64,000 nt of DNA, from contig CAWFME010000010.1 in the NCBI GenBank assembly GCA_963816955.1, positions 62,001-126,000 on the forward strand, written 5' to 3'. Made by a program: the position numbers and the translations under genes. This stretch comes from DATFQI01 sp963816955 (lineage in GTDB: Bacteria > Actinomycetota > Thermoleophilia > Solirubrobacterales > Solirubrobacteraceae). The notes beneath the pieces are model-generated. The model was given only the letters and a program-made list of their open reading frames with translations. It did no database searches and had not been told where the DNA came from. Below are positions 43,107 to 51,598 of the stretch, in pieces; within the stretch, counting starts at the first letter, position 1, and every line of letters starts with the position of its first letter.

Positions 43107-43850
43107 ATGCGGACGATCTCGGTGTTCCTCGCCGCCTGCGGGCTTGCGCTGGCCGGCTGCGGCGGCGACGACGGGACCCTGACGGTCTCCGCAGCTTCGT
43201 CGCTCAAGACGGCCCTGTCGGACTACGGCGCAAGGTTCGATGACGCCAACCCGCGCTTCTCGTTCGCGGGCTCGGACGAGCTGGCCGCGCAGATCCGCAA
43301 GGGGGCCAGGCCGGACGTCTTCGCCGCCGCCAACACCAGGCTCCCCGACGAGCTCTACGACGAGGGCCTCGTGGAGAAGCCCGTGACGTTCGCGGGCAAC
43401 CGGCTCGTGCTCGCCGTGCAGGCCGGCTCCCGGATCTCCTCGCTGCGGGACGTCGAGCGGGCCGGCACCAAGCTCGCGATCGGGTCGGAGAGCGTGCCCG
43501 TCGGCGCCTACACGCGCGCCGTCCTGTCCAAGCTGCCCGAGGCCGAGAGCTCGGCGATCCTCGAGAACGTCCGCTCGGAGGAGCCCGATGTCGCCGGCAT
43601 CGTCGGCAAGCTCACGCAGGGCGCCGTCGATGCCGGGTTCGTCTACGTCTCCGACGTGCGCGCGACCGACAGCAAGCTGGCGGCGATCGAGCTGCCGGAG
43701 TCGCTGCAGCCGACGGTCGCCTACGGCGTCGCGGTGGTCAAGGGCACCGAGCACGAGGACGCCGCGCAGGCGTTCGTCGACGGGCTGCTCGGCGGCGACG
43801 GCAAGCGGGCGCTGGAGGCGGCGGGCTTCGAGCCGCCGCCCGCGCAGTGA
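43107..43850 (+). CDS. modA: Molybdate ABC transporter substrate-binding lipoprotein
   Basis: A 247-residue lipoprotein. The signal has lipobox Cys18 (ALAGCGG), and the ModA fold starts LTVSAASSLKTAL, with FAGSDELAAQI, GARPDVFAAANT and SVPVGAYTRAVL as the oxyanion-binding segments. It captures molybdate (or tungstate) outside the cell. A TATGCA box lies about 12 bases before the ATG. The stop overlaps modB by 4 bases. Confidence 0.94.
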   Translation: MRTISVFLAACGLALAGCGGDDGTLTVSAASSLKTALSDYGARFDDANPRFSFAGSDELAAQIRKGARPDVFAAANTRLPDELYDEGLVEKPVTFAGNRLVLAVQAGSRISSLRDVERAGTKLAIGSESVPVGAYTRAVLSKLPEAESSAILENVRSEEPDVAGIVGKLTQGAVDAGFVYVSDVRATDSKLAAIELPESLQPTVAYGVAVVKGTEHEDAAQAFVDGLLGGDGKRALEAAGFEPPPAQ

Positions 43851-44633
43851 GGCCGTTCAGCCTCGTCCTCGCCGGGTCGCTGGCCGTCGCGCTGGCGTTC
43901 CTGACCGTGCCCGTCGCGGCGATCTTCCTCGACACCTCGCCCGCCGCGCTGGTGCGCAGCCTGGGGGAGGAGGGGGCGCTCGACGCGCTGCGGCTGAGCC
44001 TGATCTGCTCGACCGCCGCGCTGGCGCTGATCGTCCTGTTCGGCACGCCCGCCGCCTGGCTCCTGGCCACGCGCCGCTTCCGCGGCCGCGCGCTGGTGGT
44101 CACGCTCGTCGAGCTGCCGCTCGTGCTTCCGCCGGCGGTGGCCGGGATCGGGCTGCTGGCCGCGCTCGGCCCGCAGGGCGTGCTCGGCGGCGCGATCGGC
44201 GACCGGCTCGTGCTCACGACGGCCGGCGTGGTGTGCGCGCTCACGTTCGTCTCGGCGCCGTTCTACATGCGCCAGGCGCAGGCGACGTTCGAGGCGCTCG
44301 ACCAGACCTGGCTCGACGCCTCGCGCACGCTCGGCGCGACCGAGGCGCGCACGTTCGTGCGGATCGCGATCCCCGCGGCCGGCCCGGGCCTGCTGGCCGG
44401 CGTCGCGCTCGCCTGGGGCCGCGCGCTCGGGCGAGTTCGGCGCGACGCTGATGTTCGCCGGCTCCTTCCGCGGCATCACGCAGACCGTGCCGCTGGCGAT
44501 CTACGAGCGCTTCGGGACGGACTTCACGGGCGCGCTGGCCCTGTCGGCGGTGCTCGTGGGCGTCTCGGCGGCGCTGCTGGCGTCCGTGAAGCTGCTCAGC
44601 GGCGCGGGATGGCTCGGCGGTGCTGCGCGTTGA
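43847..44633 (+). CDS. modB: Molybdate ABC transporter permease, one frameshift
   Basis: About 262 residues with five to six membrane segments. The EAA loop reads DASRTLGATEARTFVRIAIPAAGPGLLAG. The frame changes near 44430, where GGGCGAG should read GGCGAG to restore ALGEFGATLMFAGSFRG, a highly conserved ModB segment. The part after the shift continues to a normal end overlapping modC by 14 bases. One extra G in the sequence explains it fully. Confidence 0.9.
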
Positions 44634-45715
44634 GGCGCGGGCGCGGCTCGGGGCGCTGCGCCTCGACGTCGCGCTCGCCGTCGAGGCCGGCCGGTGCCTG
44701 GCGCTCGCCGGGCCCTCCGGCGCGGGCAAGACGTCGATCCTGCGCGTGGCGGCCGGGCTGCTGCAGCCCGAGGACGGCACGGTGGCGTGCGGGGAGGCGG
44801 TGTGGCTCGACACCGCCCGCGGGATCGACATCGCGCCGGAGCGGCGCGGCTGCGGCTACGTGTTCCAGGAGTACGCTCTGTTCGGGCACCTGCGCGCGTG
44901 GCAGAACGTCGCCTATCCGCTGACCGGGATGCCGCGGCGGGCGCGCCGCGAGCGCGCCCAGGAGCTGCTCGAGCGCTTCGGGATCGGTGAGCTGGCCGAG
45001 GCGCGCCCGCGCACGCTGTCCGGCGGCGAGCGTCAGCGCGTGGCGCTGGCGCGGGCGCTCGCGCGCGGCCCGCGCGCGCTGCTGCTCGACGAGCCGCTGT
45101 CGGCGCTCGACACCCGCACGCGCGCGGCGGCGGGCCGCGAGCTGGCCGGCGTCCTGCGCGAGGCCGGTGTGCCCGCGCTGCTCGTCACCCACGACTTCAC
45201 GGAGGCGGCGCTGCTCGGCGACGAGGTGGCGGTGGTCGACGGCGGGCGGATCGTGCAGCGCGGCGAGGCGGCGCGCCTGGCCGCGGAGCCGGCGTCCGCC
45301 TTCGTGGCCGACTTCACGGGCGCGGTCGTCCTGACCGGCTTCGCCCATCCGATCGCCGGCTCGGCGACGCAGGTCGAGCTCGACGGCGGCGGGCACCGTG
45401 ACCGCGCTGGACCGGGCCACGGGCCCGGTGGCGGTCAGCGTCTACCCGTGGGAGATCACGCTCGCGCCCGAGCACGCGCTCGACCCCGGCTCGGCCCGCA
45501 ACCACCTGCCGGTCGAGGTCGTCTCCATCACCGCGGTCGGCAACCGCGTGCGCGTCGGCCTCGCCGCGCCGCAGCCCTTGACCGCCGAGCTCAGCGACGC
45601 CGCGGTGCGCGAGCTCGAGCTGCGGCCGGGCGCCCGCGCCGTCGCCTCCTGGAAGGCGGCGGCCACGCGGCTGCTGCCGCTCACGGCGCCCGATCGGCTA
45701 GCTTCGCCGCCATGA
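44620..45715 (+). CDS. modC: Molybdate ABC transporter ATP-binding protein, one frameshift
   Basis: About 364 residues. Walker A is GPSGAGKTS near 31-39, the Q-loop is YVFQEYALF, the ABC signature LSGGERQRVALARAL lies near 130 and Walker B LLLDEPLSALD near 150. A C-terminal TOBE/Mop domain (LPVEVVSITAVGNRVRVGL) follows. The frame shifts at about 45391, where GGCGGGCACC should be GGCGGCACC to keep LDGGGTVTALD. The stop overlaps the pfkB-family ATG by 4 bases. Confidence 0.9.
45699..45704 (+). promoter_or_regulatory. -10 element TAGCTT before the PfkB-family gene
   Basis: TAGCTT ends 7 bases before the ATG at 45712, within the modC 3' end, and could give a separate leaderless transcript. Confidence 0.35.
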
Positions 45716-46539
45716 CCCGGGTCGCCGTCGTCGGGCACGTCGAGTGGATGGAGTTCGCGCGCGTGCCGCGGCTCCCCGTCTCCGGCGACATCGTGCACGT
45801 GACGGAGTCCTGGGAGGAGGCCGGCGGCGGTGGCGCGGTCGCCGCGGTCCAGCTCGCCAAGCTCGGCGGCGGCGCGGACTTCTTCACCGCGCTCGGCGAC
45901 GACGAGCGGGCGCGGCGCTCGGCCGAGCGGCTGGAGGCGCACGGCGTGCGGGTGCACGCCGCCCCGCGGCCGGTGCCGCAGCGGCGCGGCTTCACGCACA
46001 TCGACGCCGACGGCGAGCGCACGATCACGGTGATCGGCGAGCGGATCGTCCCGCACGGCGACGACCCGCTGCCGTGGGAGCGGTTGGACGACGTCGACGG
46101 CGTCTACTTCACCGGCGGCGACGACGGGGCGCTGCGCCACGCGCGCCGGGCGCGGGCGCTGGTGGCCACGCCGCGCGCCGACGCGACGCTGCTGTCCGCC
46201 GGCGTGCAACTCGACGCGCTCGTGCGCAGCGGCAGCGACGCCGGCGAGCGGCTCGACCCGGCGCGGCTGGACCCGCCGCCGCGCTACGTCGTCACGACCG
46301 CGGGCGGGAGGGGCGGCCGCTGGGAGGCGGCCGGCGGCACCTCCGGCGCCTGGGAGGGCGTCCCGCTGCCAGGCCCGCGGCGCGACGCCTACGGCGCGGG
46401 CGACTCCTTCGCGGCCGCGCTGGCCTACGGGCTCGGCGACGGGCGCGGGATCGAGGGCGCGTGCGCGCTCGCCGCACGCGCGGGCGCCCACAAGATGACC
46501 GGCCGCGCGCCGTTCGAGAACCAGCTCAGCGACGCTTGA
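45712..46539 (+). CDS. PfkB-family carbohydrate/nucleoside kinase
   Basis: A 275-residue ribokinase-fold protein. The start is VAVVGHVEWMEFARVPRLPVSGDIVH, with the substrate lid EEAGGGGAVAAVQLAKLGG, and the C-terminal catalytic motif is DAYGAGDSFAAALAYGLG near 230. The catalytic Asp is in GAGD. It phosphorylates a sugar or nucleoside with ATP; which one is not clear. It overlaps modC by 4 bases but has no evident link to molybdate. From here rightwards the sequence is free of frameshifts. Confidence 0.87.
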   Translation: MTRVAVVGHVEWMEFARVPRLPVSGDIVHVTESWEEAGGGGAVAAVQLAKLGGGADFFTALGDDERARRSAERLEAHGVRVHAAPRPVPQRRGFTHIDADGERTITVIGERIVPHGDDPLPWERLDDVDGVYFTGGDDGALRHARRARALVATPRADATLLSAGVQLDALVRSGSDAGERLDPARLDPPPRYVVTTAGGRGGRWEAAGGTSGAWEGVPLPGPRRDAYGAGDSFAAALAYGLGDGRGIEGACALAARAGAHKMTGRAPFENQLSDA

Positions 46540-46822
46540 CCGGCGCTCGCGCGGGCACCGGGTGCGGGATGCCGCGGCGCCGCTGCGGCTCGGCGCGGCC
46601 GCTCACGCCGCCGAGGTGATCGCGCCGGCGCACGGGCCACGGCCGGGCGTCCGGGAGCGGCAGGCGCAGGCCGGGCGGCGAGCCCTTGGGGTCGGGCTCG
46701 TCCGGCTCGCCGGGGCCGCCGCGGAAGTCGTCGCCGTCATCGCCGTCGTCGTCGCGCAGCCGGAAGAACCAGACCAGCCAGACGATCAGCGCCCCGACGT
46801 CGAAGACGCGCAGCCCGACCAT
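46526..46822 (-). CDS. Small single-membrane-segment protein, unknown function
   Basis: A 98-residue protein with one membrane segment close to the N-terminus (VGLRVFDVGALIVWLVWFFRLRDDD), followed by an acidic Asp/Gly stretch and a Pro/Arg-rich cytoplasmic tail. The ATG at 46822 was chosen because GAGGGG lies about 9 bases upstream; a GTG at 46849 is possible. The 3' end overlaps the PfkB gene by 14 bases on the opposite strand. No family is recognised. Confidence 0.6.
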   Translation of the reverse strand: MVGLRVFDVGALIVWLVWFFRLRDDDGDDGDDFRGGPGEPDEPDPKGSPPGLRLPLPDARPWPVRRRDHLGGVSGRAEPQRRRGIPHPVPARAPVKRR

Positions 46823-46859
46823 GAAGATCCACCCCTCGAGCGTCACCTCCCCGCGAAGG

Positions 46860-47720
46860 TTAAGCCCTTTCCGGCGCGGTTTCCAGCCACCCGTCCACGA
46901 GTCGGCGCGCGATCGCCAGCGGCGGCGGCAACCGCAGCGGCCCGCGCTCGGCGACCGCATCGCGCACCTCGGCGCGCGTGAACCAGCGAGCGTCCTCGAG
47001 CTCCTCGTCGCCGATCTCGGGCTCCCCGGACTCCCAGGGCGCCACGAAGCCCAGCATCAGCGAGGCCGGGAACGGCCACGGCTGGGAGGAGACGTAGCGC
47101 GGCGGGCCCACCTCGATCCGCGCCTCCTCGCGCACCTCGCGAGCGACGGCCTCCTCGAGGCTCTCGCCGGGCTCGACGAACCCGGCCAGCGCCGAGTAGC
47201 GGTCGGGCGGCCAGGTCGGCTGGCGCCCGAGCAGCACCTCGTCGCCGCGCACGACGAGCATGATCACGACCGGGTCGGTACGCGGGTGGTGCTCGGCGCC
47301 GCAGCTCGGGCAGCCGCGCACGTGGCCGCCCTCGCGGATCTCCGTCGGGGCGCCGCAGTTGGCGCAGAAGCGATGGCGGCGGTGCCAGCCGAGCAGGGCG
47401 GCGGCGTACGCGGCGAGCCCGCCGTCGGCCTGGGGGAGGGTGGCCGCGGCGTCGCGCAGGCCCAGCAGCGCGCCGTTGGCCGCCGCGGGCTCGGCAGCGA
47501 AGACGGGACCGCGCTCGTCGAGGCCGAGCAGCAGCGGCTCGCCGCCGGCGTCGGCGAGCGGGACGAGCGCGAGCCGGCCGCCCTCCACCTTGACGCCGTC
47601 GCGGCCGACGAGCACGGCGCGGGCGCCGGGGTCGGCGCGCTGGGCGGCGACCCAGCCGTCGTCGCGGCGGCGGTCGCCGGCGCGGTCCAGCGCCGCGCCG
47701 GTGAACGTGTTCGGCGTCAC
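46860..47720 (-). CDS. nudC: NAD(+)/NADH diphosphatase, Nudix (NudC)
   Basis: A 286-residue NudC. It has an N-terminal NUDIX-like domain, a zinc ribbon (CANCGAP ... CPSCG, four Cys near 131-155), then the Nudix box GFVEPGESLEEAVAREVREEARIEV and the NudC tail SQPWPFPASLMLGF. It cleaves NADH or removes NAD caps from RNA. The GTG start overlaps the stop of the VOC gene by 4 bases. Confidence 0.93.
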   Translation of the reverse strand: MTPNTFTGAALDRAGDRRRDDGWVAAQRADPGARAVLVGRDGVKVEGGRLALVPLADAGGEPLLLGLDERGPVFAAEPAAANGALLGLRDAAATLPQADGGLAAYAAALLGWHRRHRFCANCGAPTEIREGGHVRGCPSCGAEHHPRTDPVVIMLVVRGDEVLLGRQPTWPPDRYSALAGFVEPGESLEEAVAREVREEARIEVGPPRYVSSQPWPFPASLMLGFVAPWESGEPEIGDEELEDARWFTRAEVRDAVAERGPLRLPPPLAIARRLVDGWLETAPERA

Positions 47721-48115
47721 CGCAGGTGCTCCGCCACGTCCCAGGTCCAGAACTCCACGAGGTGCCCGTCGGGATCCTCGACGTAGGCCGCGCGGCCGTG
47801 GGTGGTCCCGAAGACGGCGGCCCTGACCTTCTGCCCGCGCGACTCGAGCAGCGCGACCGTGGCGTCGAAGTCCGAGTCGGCGATCTGCATCGCGAAGTGC
47901 ACGTGCACGCCGCCGCGGCTCCCGAACAGCCCGACCTGCGGCTTCCACAGCCCGATCCGTGTGCGGTCGCCGGCCATCACCCAGATCACGTCGCGGTCCG
48001 GCCAGCGGTCGACGACGGGGAAGCCGAGGATCACGGAGTAGAAGCGCTCGGCGCGCTCGAGGTCGACGACCTCCAGCACGAGCTCGCTGACGCCGGTGAC
48101 GGGGATCGCGTCCAT
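47717..48115 (-). CDS. VOC/glyoxalase-family protein
   Basis: A 132-residue single-domain VOC protein. VSELVLEVVDLERAERFYSVILGFPVVDRW is the first betaalphabeta unit, GVHVHFAMQI follows with a metal-binding His, and GRAAYVEDPDGHLVEFWTWD supplies the late Glu. It could be a lyase, dioxygenase or resistance protein. An ATG 9 bases upstream is possible. It overlaps nudC. Confidence 0.85.
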   Translation of the reverse strand: MDAIPVTGVSELVLEVVDLERAERFYSVILGFPVVDRWPDRDVIWVMAGDRTRIGLWKPQVGLFGSRGGVHVHFAMQIADSDFDATVALLESRGQKVRAAVFGTTHGRAAYVEDPDGHLVEFWTWDVAEHLR

Positions 48116-48169
48116 GGAGGGCACGGTAGATCACCCGCGCCGCTGCAGGGCGATGGGCGTGCGCGGTGC

Positions 48170-48199
48170 TTGACAGCTCCCGTCCAGCGGCGGTATGGT
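48170..48199 (+). promoter_or_regulatory. Promoter TTGACA-N18-TATGGT
   Basis: TTGACA (48170-48175) and TATGGT (48194-48199) are 18 bases apart, the best sigma-70-type promoter in the window. The start codon lies 31 bases further with a GGAGGCGAGG ribosome-binding site, so the transcript has a leader. It drives the membrane protein/winged-helix pair. Confidence 0.75.
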
Positions 48200-48230
48200 C
48201 TGTCACGCAAACTGGTTTGGAGGCGAGGCG

Positions 48231-48809
48231 ATGGAACGCAAGCAGCTCGAGAGGACGGCGGCGACCTACGCGCATCTGCGCGGGGTCCTCGCGATCCCGG
48301 CGGGCCTGCTGTTCATCCTCTCGGCGCTCGGCAACTGGCGCGTCGGGCCGTTCCGCCACGACTCGGTCTTCATCGCGTGCCTGCTGGCGCTCGGCGGCGC
48401 GTACCTGCTCGGCGCGCGCGCCTACCAGCGGCGCTACGGCCGCGCGAGCCCGTCGGGCCGGCAGCAGCTGCGCGCCGCCGCCACGGTGGCGCTCGCGATC
48501 GCGGTGGTGGTCGGCGGCTCGCTGCTGCTGCGCAGCCGCGCGGGCTTCTCGCTCGACCTCCCGGTCAACGCGATCGCCGTCACGTTCGCCGTCGTGATGC
48601 TGGCCGCCTACGCGATCGGCGAGGCCTTCCGGCCGCATCACGGGGTGGTCTACGGCGCGCTGTTCGTCGCGGGCTCGCTGCCGGTGTGGGGCGGGGAGGA
48701 CCCGAGCAACGTCGGGCTCGTTCTGTGCGGCGCCGCGGTGATCGTCTGCGGTGTGCTCGACCACCTCGCCTTCACGCGCACGTTCGGCCCACCGGCGCTC
48801 GATGGCTGA
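48231..48809 (+). CDS. Membrane protein with five to six segments, unknown function
   Basis: A 192-residue integral membrane protein. Hydrophobic segments are at about 20-38, 48-65, 85-103, 115-133 and 140-180, with short polar loops. The N-terminus is charged (MERKQLERTAATYAHLR). The winged-helix regulator gene starts inside its last codons, overlapping by 8 bases. Paired gene sets of this kind usually form a sensor/regulator unit. Function not recognised. Confidence 0.78.
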   Translation: MERKQLERTAATYAHLRGVLAIPAGLLFILSALGNWRVGPFRHDSVFIACLLALGGAYLLGARAYQRRYGRASPSGRQQLRAAATVALAIAVVVGGSLLLRSRAGFSLDLPVNAIAVTFAVVMLAAYAIGEAFRPHHGVVYGALFVAGSLPVWGGEDPSNVGLVLCGAAVIVCGVLDHLAFTRTFGPPALDG

Positions 48810-49158
48810 GCTGGACCGCCTCGTCCACGAGCCCGGGCGGCTCGCGATCCTCACGGTCCTCTCGTCCGTGCAGGACGCGGACTTCCTGTTCCTCCAGCGC
48901 GCGACCGGGCTGACGAAGGGCAACCTCTCCAGCCACCTGACGAAGCTCGAGGACGCCGGACTGGTCGAGATCGAGAAGCGCTTCGTCCGCAAGAAGCCCA
49001 ACACCAGCGTCGCGATCACGGCGGACGGGAGGGAGCGGACGGCCCGTCACTGGGAGCAGCTCGAGGCGCTCAAGCAGGCGGCTCAGTCGGTGAGCCGCTC
49101 GCAGGCGTCCCACAGCGCGCGGCGGTCCGCCGCGTCCTCGCGCGTCCGGCCGGCGTAG
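48802..49158 (+). CDS. Winged-helix transcriptional regulator (MarR/ArsR-like, HTH_34)
   Basis: A 118-residue DNA-binding protein. LDRLVHEPGRLAILTVLSSVQDADFLFLQRATGLTKGNLSSHLTKLEDAGLVEI is the winged helix-turn-helix, with the recognition helix NLSSHLTKLEDAG near 43-55 and the wing VRKKPNTSVAITADGRE. It starts within the end of the membrane-protein gene, which it probably regulates or senses through. The last 25 residues overlap the convergent SDR gene and look atypical, so the real protein may end with this unusual tail. Confidence 0.88.
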   Translation: MAELDRLVHEPGRLAILTVLSSVQDADFLFLQRATGLTKGNLSSHLTKLEDAGLVEIEKRFVRKKPNTSVAITADGRERTARHWEQLEALKQAAQSVSRSQASHSARRSAASSRVRPA

Positions 49159-50009
49159 TGCGTCGGGCGCTCGCGGCGGTCGTGCCAGAAGCGGCCGCTC
49201 GTGCGCCCGGGCTCTGCCGCCGCCGCAAGCCAGACGACCGTGTCGGCGCCTTGCTCGTTCGAGCGCAGGATCGGCCGGGCCAGCTTGCTGAAGCCGGGGA
49301 GGGAGGCCGCGATGCCGGGCGTGTCGGCCCAGCCGGGGTGCATCGCGTGCGAGACGGTGCCGTCGTCGCGCAGCTCGTCCGCCCACAGCTCCGAGAGGAC
49401 GACCTGGGCGCGCTTGGTGCGGGCGTAGCCGGTCGTCGGGCGGTACTCGCTCTCGCGGTACTCGAGGTCGTCGGCGCGCAGGCGCTGGCCGTACATCCCG
49501 CCTGAGGCGATCCAGAGCACGCGGCCGCCGCGCAGCTGCGGCCGCAGCAGCTTGGTGAGCAGGTGCGGCCCGAGCACGTGGGTGGCCAGCATCCGCTCGC
49601 GGCTCTCCGCGGTCTCCTCGCGCTCGGCGGGCATCACGCCGGCATTGTGGACGAGCACGTCCAGCGGCCCCTCGAAGTCCCGCGCGTAGGCGCGCACGTC
49701 CGCGAGCGAGCTGACGTCGAGCTCGTCGACGGCCAGCCGCGCGCCGGGGACCTCGGACTCCAGCTCGGCCTTGACGCGCTCGCCGTCCGCACGGCCGCGG
49801 ACCGCCATCCGAACGGTGGCGCCGAGCTCCGCGAGCCCCTTCGCGGTCGCCCGCCCGAGCCCGCTCTTCGCGCCCGTGACGACCGCGACCTTCCCGTCGA
49901 GCGAGAGCGGCTCGTCCGGCCAGGAGGCACGGCGGGCGAGGTACCCCAGGTTTCCATAACCGATGAACGAGCGATCGAGGGCGGTGTCGAGCAGCGCGGG
50001 AAGCTTCAT
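49083..50009 (-). CDS. Short-chain dehydrogenase/reductase
   Basis: A 308-residue SDR. The NAD(P) motif is VVTGAKSGLGRATAKGLAELG near 43-63, NAGV lies near 118, the catalytic Ser is in WIASGGMYG and Tyr/Lys are in TTGYARTKRAQV. Motifs match the retinol-dehydrogenase/WW-oxidoreductase-like group. An N-terminal 38-residue segment (KLPALLDTALDRSFIGYGNLG) precedes the Rossmann fold. Convergent overlap of 76 bases with the regulator gene. Substrate unknown. Confidence 0.88.
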   Translation of the reverse strand: MKLPALLDTALDRSFIGYGNLGYLARRASWPDEPLSLDGKVAVVTGAKSGLGRATAKGLAELGATVRMAVRGRADGERVKAELESEVPGARLAVDELDVSSLADVRAYARDFEGPLDVLVHNAGVMPAEREETAESRERMLATHVLGPHLLTKLLRPQLRGGRVLWIASGGMYGQRLRADDLEYRESEYRPTTGYARTKRAQVVLSELWADELRDDGTVSHAMHPGWADTPGIAASLPGFSKLARPILRSNEQGADTVVWLAAAAEPGRTSGRFWHDRRERPTHYAGRTREDAADRRALWDACERLTD

Positions 50010-50054
50010 GTGAACGACGTACGCGCGCGGACCCGCTCGCAGCTCACCGGCCGT

Positions 50055-50060
50055 TAGCGT
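50055..50060 (+). promoter_or_regulatory. -10 element TAGCGT before the VOC gene
   Basis: TAGCGT ends 7 bases before the ATG at 50068 in the short gap divergent from the SDR gene. Leaderless arrangement. Confidence 0.35.
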
Positions 50061-50067
50061 TCGTTCC

Positions 50068-50442
50068 ATGCCGCAGACCATCTTCCCATGCATCACGTTC
50101 CGCGACGCGAACGCGTCGATCGACTGGCTCGAGCGCGCGCTCGGCGCCGAGCGGGTCGCCGTCCACGAGGACGACGAGGGCCGCGTGGGCCATGCCGAGA
50201 TCCGGATCGGCGAGAGCCTCTTCATGTGCGGCGACGAGCGCGCGGGCTCGAAGGCCACGCCGCCCGGCGCCAGCGTGGTCTACGTCGTCGTGCCCGACGC
50301 CGACGCGGCGTACGAGCGCGCCCGCGCGGCCGGCGCCGACGTCACCGAGCCGGTGGAGCAGGACTACGGCTCGCGCGACATCACGGTGACGGACCCGGAC
50401 GGCAACCGCTGGTCGCTGGGCACGTACGCAGGCGCCGGCTGA
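50068..50442 (+). CDS. VOC-family protein (PhnB-like)
   Basis: A 124-residue protein. It begins TIFPCITFRDANASIDWLERALGAERV, typical of the PhnB/YdhR-like branch, and ends DYGSRDITVTDPDGNRWSLGTY with the C-terminal metal/folding region. Substrate unknown. A small GGGCAG/CTGCCC hairpin follows. Confidence 0.87.
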   Translation: MPQTIFPCITFRDANASIDWLERALGAERVAVHEDDEGRVGHAEIRIGESLFMCGDERAGSKATPPGASVVYVVVPDADAAYERARAAGADVTEPVEQDYGSRDITVTDPDGNRWSLGTYAGAG

Positions 50443-50467
50443 TCCGCGCCTGCACCCGGAACGCGGT

Positions 50468-50484
50468 GGGCAGTGCCGCTGCCC
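50468..50484 (+). terminator. Short hairpin after the VOC gene
   Basis: GGGCAG-TGCCG-CTGCCC forms a 6-base stem 26 bases after the VOC stop and is followed by TTCT. It is a plausible weak terminator. Confidence 0.4.
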
Positions 50485-50550
50485 TTCTGGACAGAATCCG
50501 GGTTCGGGAGACAAGCAGGAGTCGCCACGCCCCCGCGGAACCTGGTCTGC

Positions 50551-51525
50551 GTGGCCGCCGATCCCATCGCCCTCGCCCCGGATACCGAGCTCGCCGAGCT
50601 GATCGACGACTTCCTGGCGTCGCAGCTCTCGACGCGCACGCGCGAGAGCTACGCCGGCGACCTGGTGATCTTCCTGCGCTGGATCGGCGACCGCGGCAAG
50701 CACCCGCGCGACGTCGCCCGTCCGGACGTCGACCGCTACCGCAACTGGCTGGCCGAGCCGGTCGGTCCCGACGGCAAGCCCGCCACCAACGGCCGCCCGC
50801 GGTACGCGCCGGCGACCGTGGCGCGCAAGCTGTCCGCGGTGCGGGCGTTCTACAACTACCTCACCGAGCGCCGCGTGATCCCTGGCTCGCCGGCCGCCGG
50901 CGTCAAGGGCCCGCGGCTGCGGCGCGAGCCGCGCGGGCGGGCGATCACCGACGAGCAGGTCCGGCGGCTGCTCGCCACGGCGGCCGAGCGCGGGCACGAG
51001 ACCGACGCGATGGTCTGCCTGCTGGTGCTCAACGGGCTGCGGGTGTCGGAGGTCTGCGCGGCCGACATCGAGCACCTCCGCCGCGAGCCCGGCGGCGGGC
51101 ACTCGCTGGTCGTGCGCGGCAAGGGCGGCAAGGAGGTCGAGGTCGCGCTCAACGACCGCACCGAGCGCGCCGTCCTGCAGACGATCGGCGCGCGCACGCA
51201 GGGCCCGATCTTCCGCCGCCAGGACGGCCGCCGGCTGCGCGGCGGCTCGCCCGCCCCGCGGGTCCCCTACAACCGCCAGGCCGTCTACCGGCTGCTCGGC
51301 GAGCTGGCCGCCCAGGCCGGGATCGTCGGCGACGAGGACGGCCAGGTCGACGGCGTGAGCCCCCACAAGCTGCGCCACACGTTCGTGACGATGCTGCTCG
51401 ATCGCGGCGTGCCGCTGGTCGCGGTGCAAGACGCGGCCCGCCACTCCTCCAGCGACACGACCCGGCTCTACGACCGGGCGCGCGCCGCCTGGCGCGAGCA
51501 CCCGACCCACAAGCTCGATTTCTAG
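50551..51525 (+). CDS. Tyrosine recombinase/integrase (XerC/D type)
   Basis: A 324-residue recombinase. The SAM-like core-binding domain spans 10-120 (LIDDFLASQLSTRTRESYAGDL). The catalytic domain has Arg164 (NGLRVSEV), Lys191 (GKGGKE), His272 and Arg275 (HKLRHTF), His298 (ARHSSSDTT) and nucleophile Tyr307 (RLYDRA). All residues are present, so it is likely active. No attachment site, phage gene or transposon boundary is seen nearby. It may be a chromosome-dimer resolvase or a stand-alone integrase. The GTG at 50551 was chosen because upstream in-frame residues look non-coding. Confidence 0.88.
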   Translation: MAADPIALAPDTELAELIDDFLASQLSTRTRESYAGDLVIFLRWIGDRGKHPRDVARPDVDRYRNWLAEPVGPDGKPATNGRPRYAPATVARKLSAVRAFYNYLTERRVIPGSPAAGVKGPRLRREPRGRAITDEQVRRLLATAAERGHETDAMVCLLVLNGLRVSEVCAADIEHLRREPGGGHSLVVRGKGGKEVEVALNDRTERAVLQTIGARTQGPIFRRQDGRRLRGGSPAPRVPYNRQAVYRLLGELAAQAGIVGDEDGQVDGVSPHKLRHTFVTMLLDRGVPLVAVQDAARHSSSDTTRLYDRARAAWREHPTHKLDF

Positions 51526-51598
51526 GAGTCCGTTCGCCTGGCTCGCCACGGCGGTCGCGATCGGCACCTCCGCCCTGGCCTGCTAGACCGGACGGCGG

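Noticed and set aside
35700..45400. Decaying (pseudogene) molybdenum-cofactor cluster
   Set aside because: All catalytic motifs are intact, shifts also hit unrelated neighbours, and the intact hydroxylase operon needs the cofactor. Sequence error is the simpler reading.
50551..51525. Integrase of a prophage or integrative element
   Set aside because: No other phage or conjugation gene, no direct repeats and no tRNA target were seen around it.
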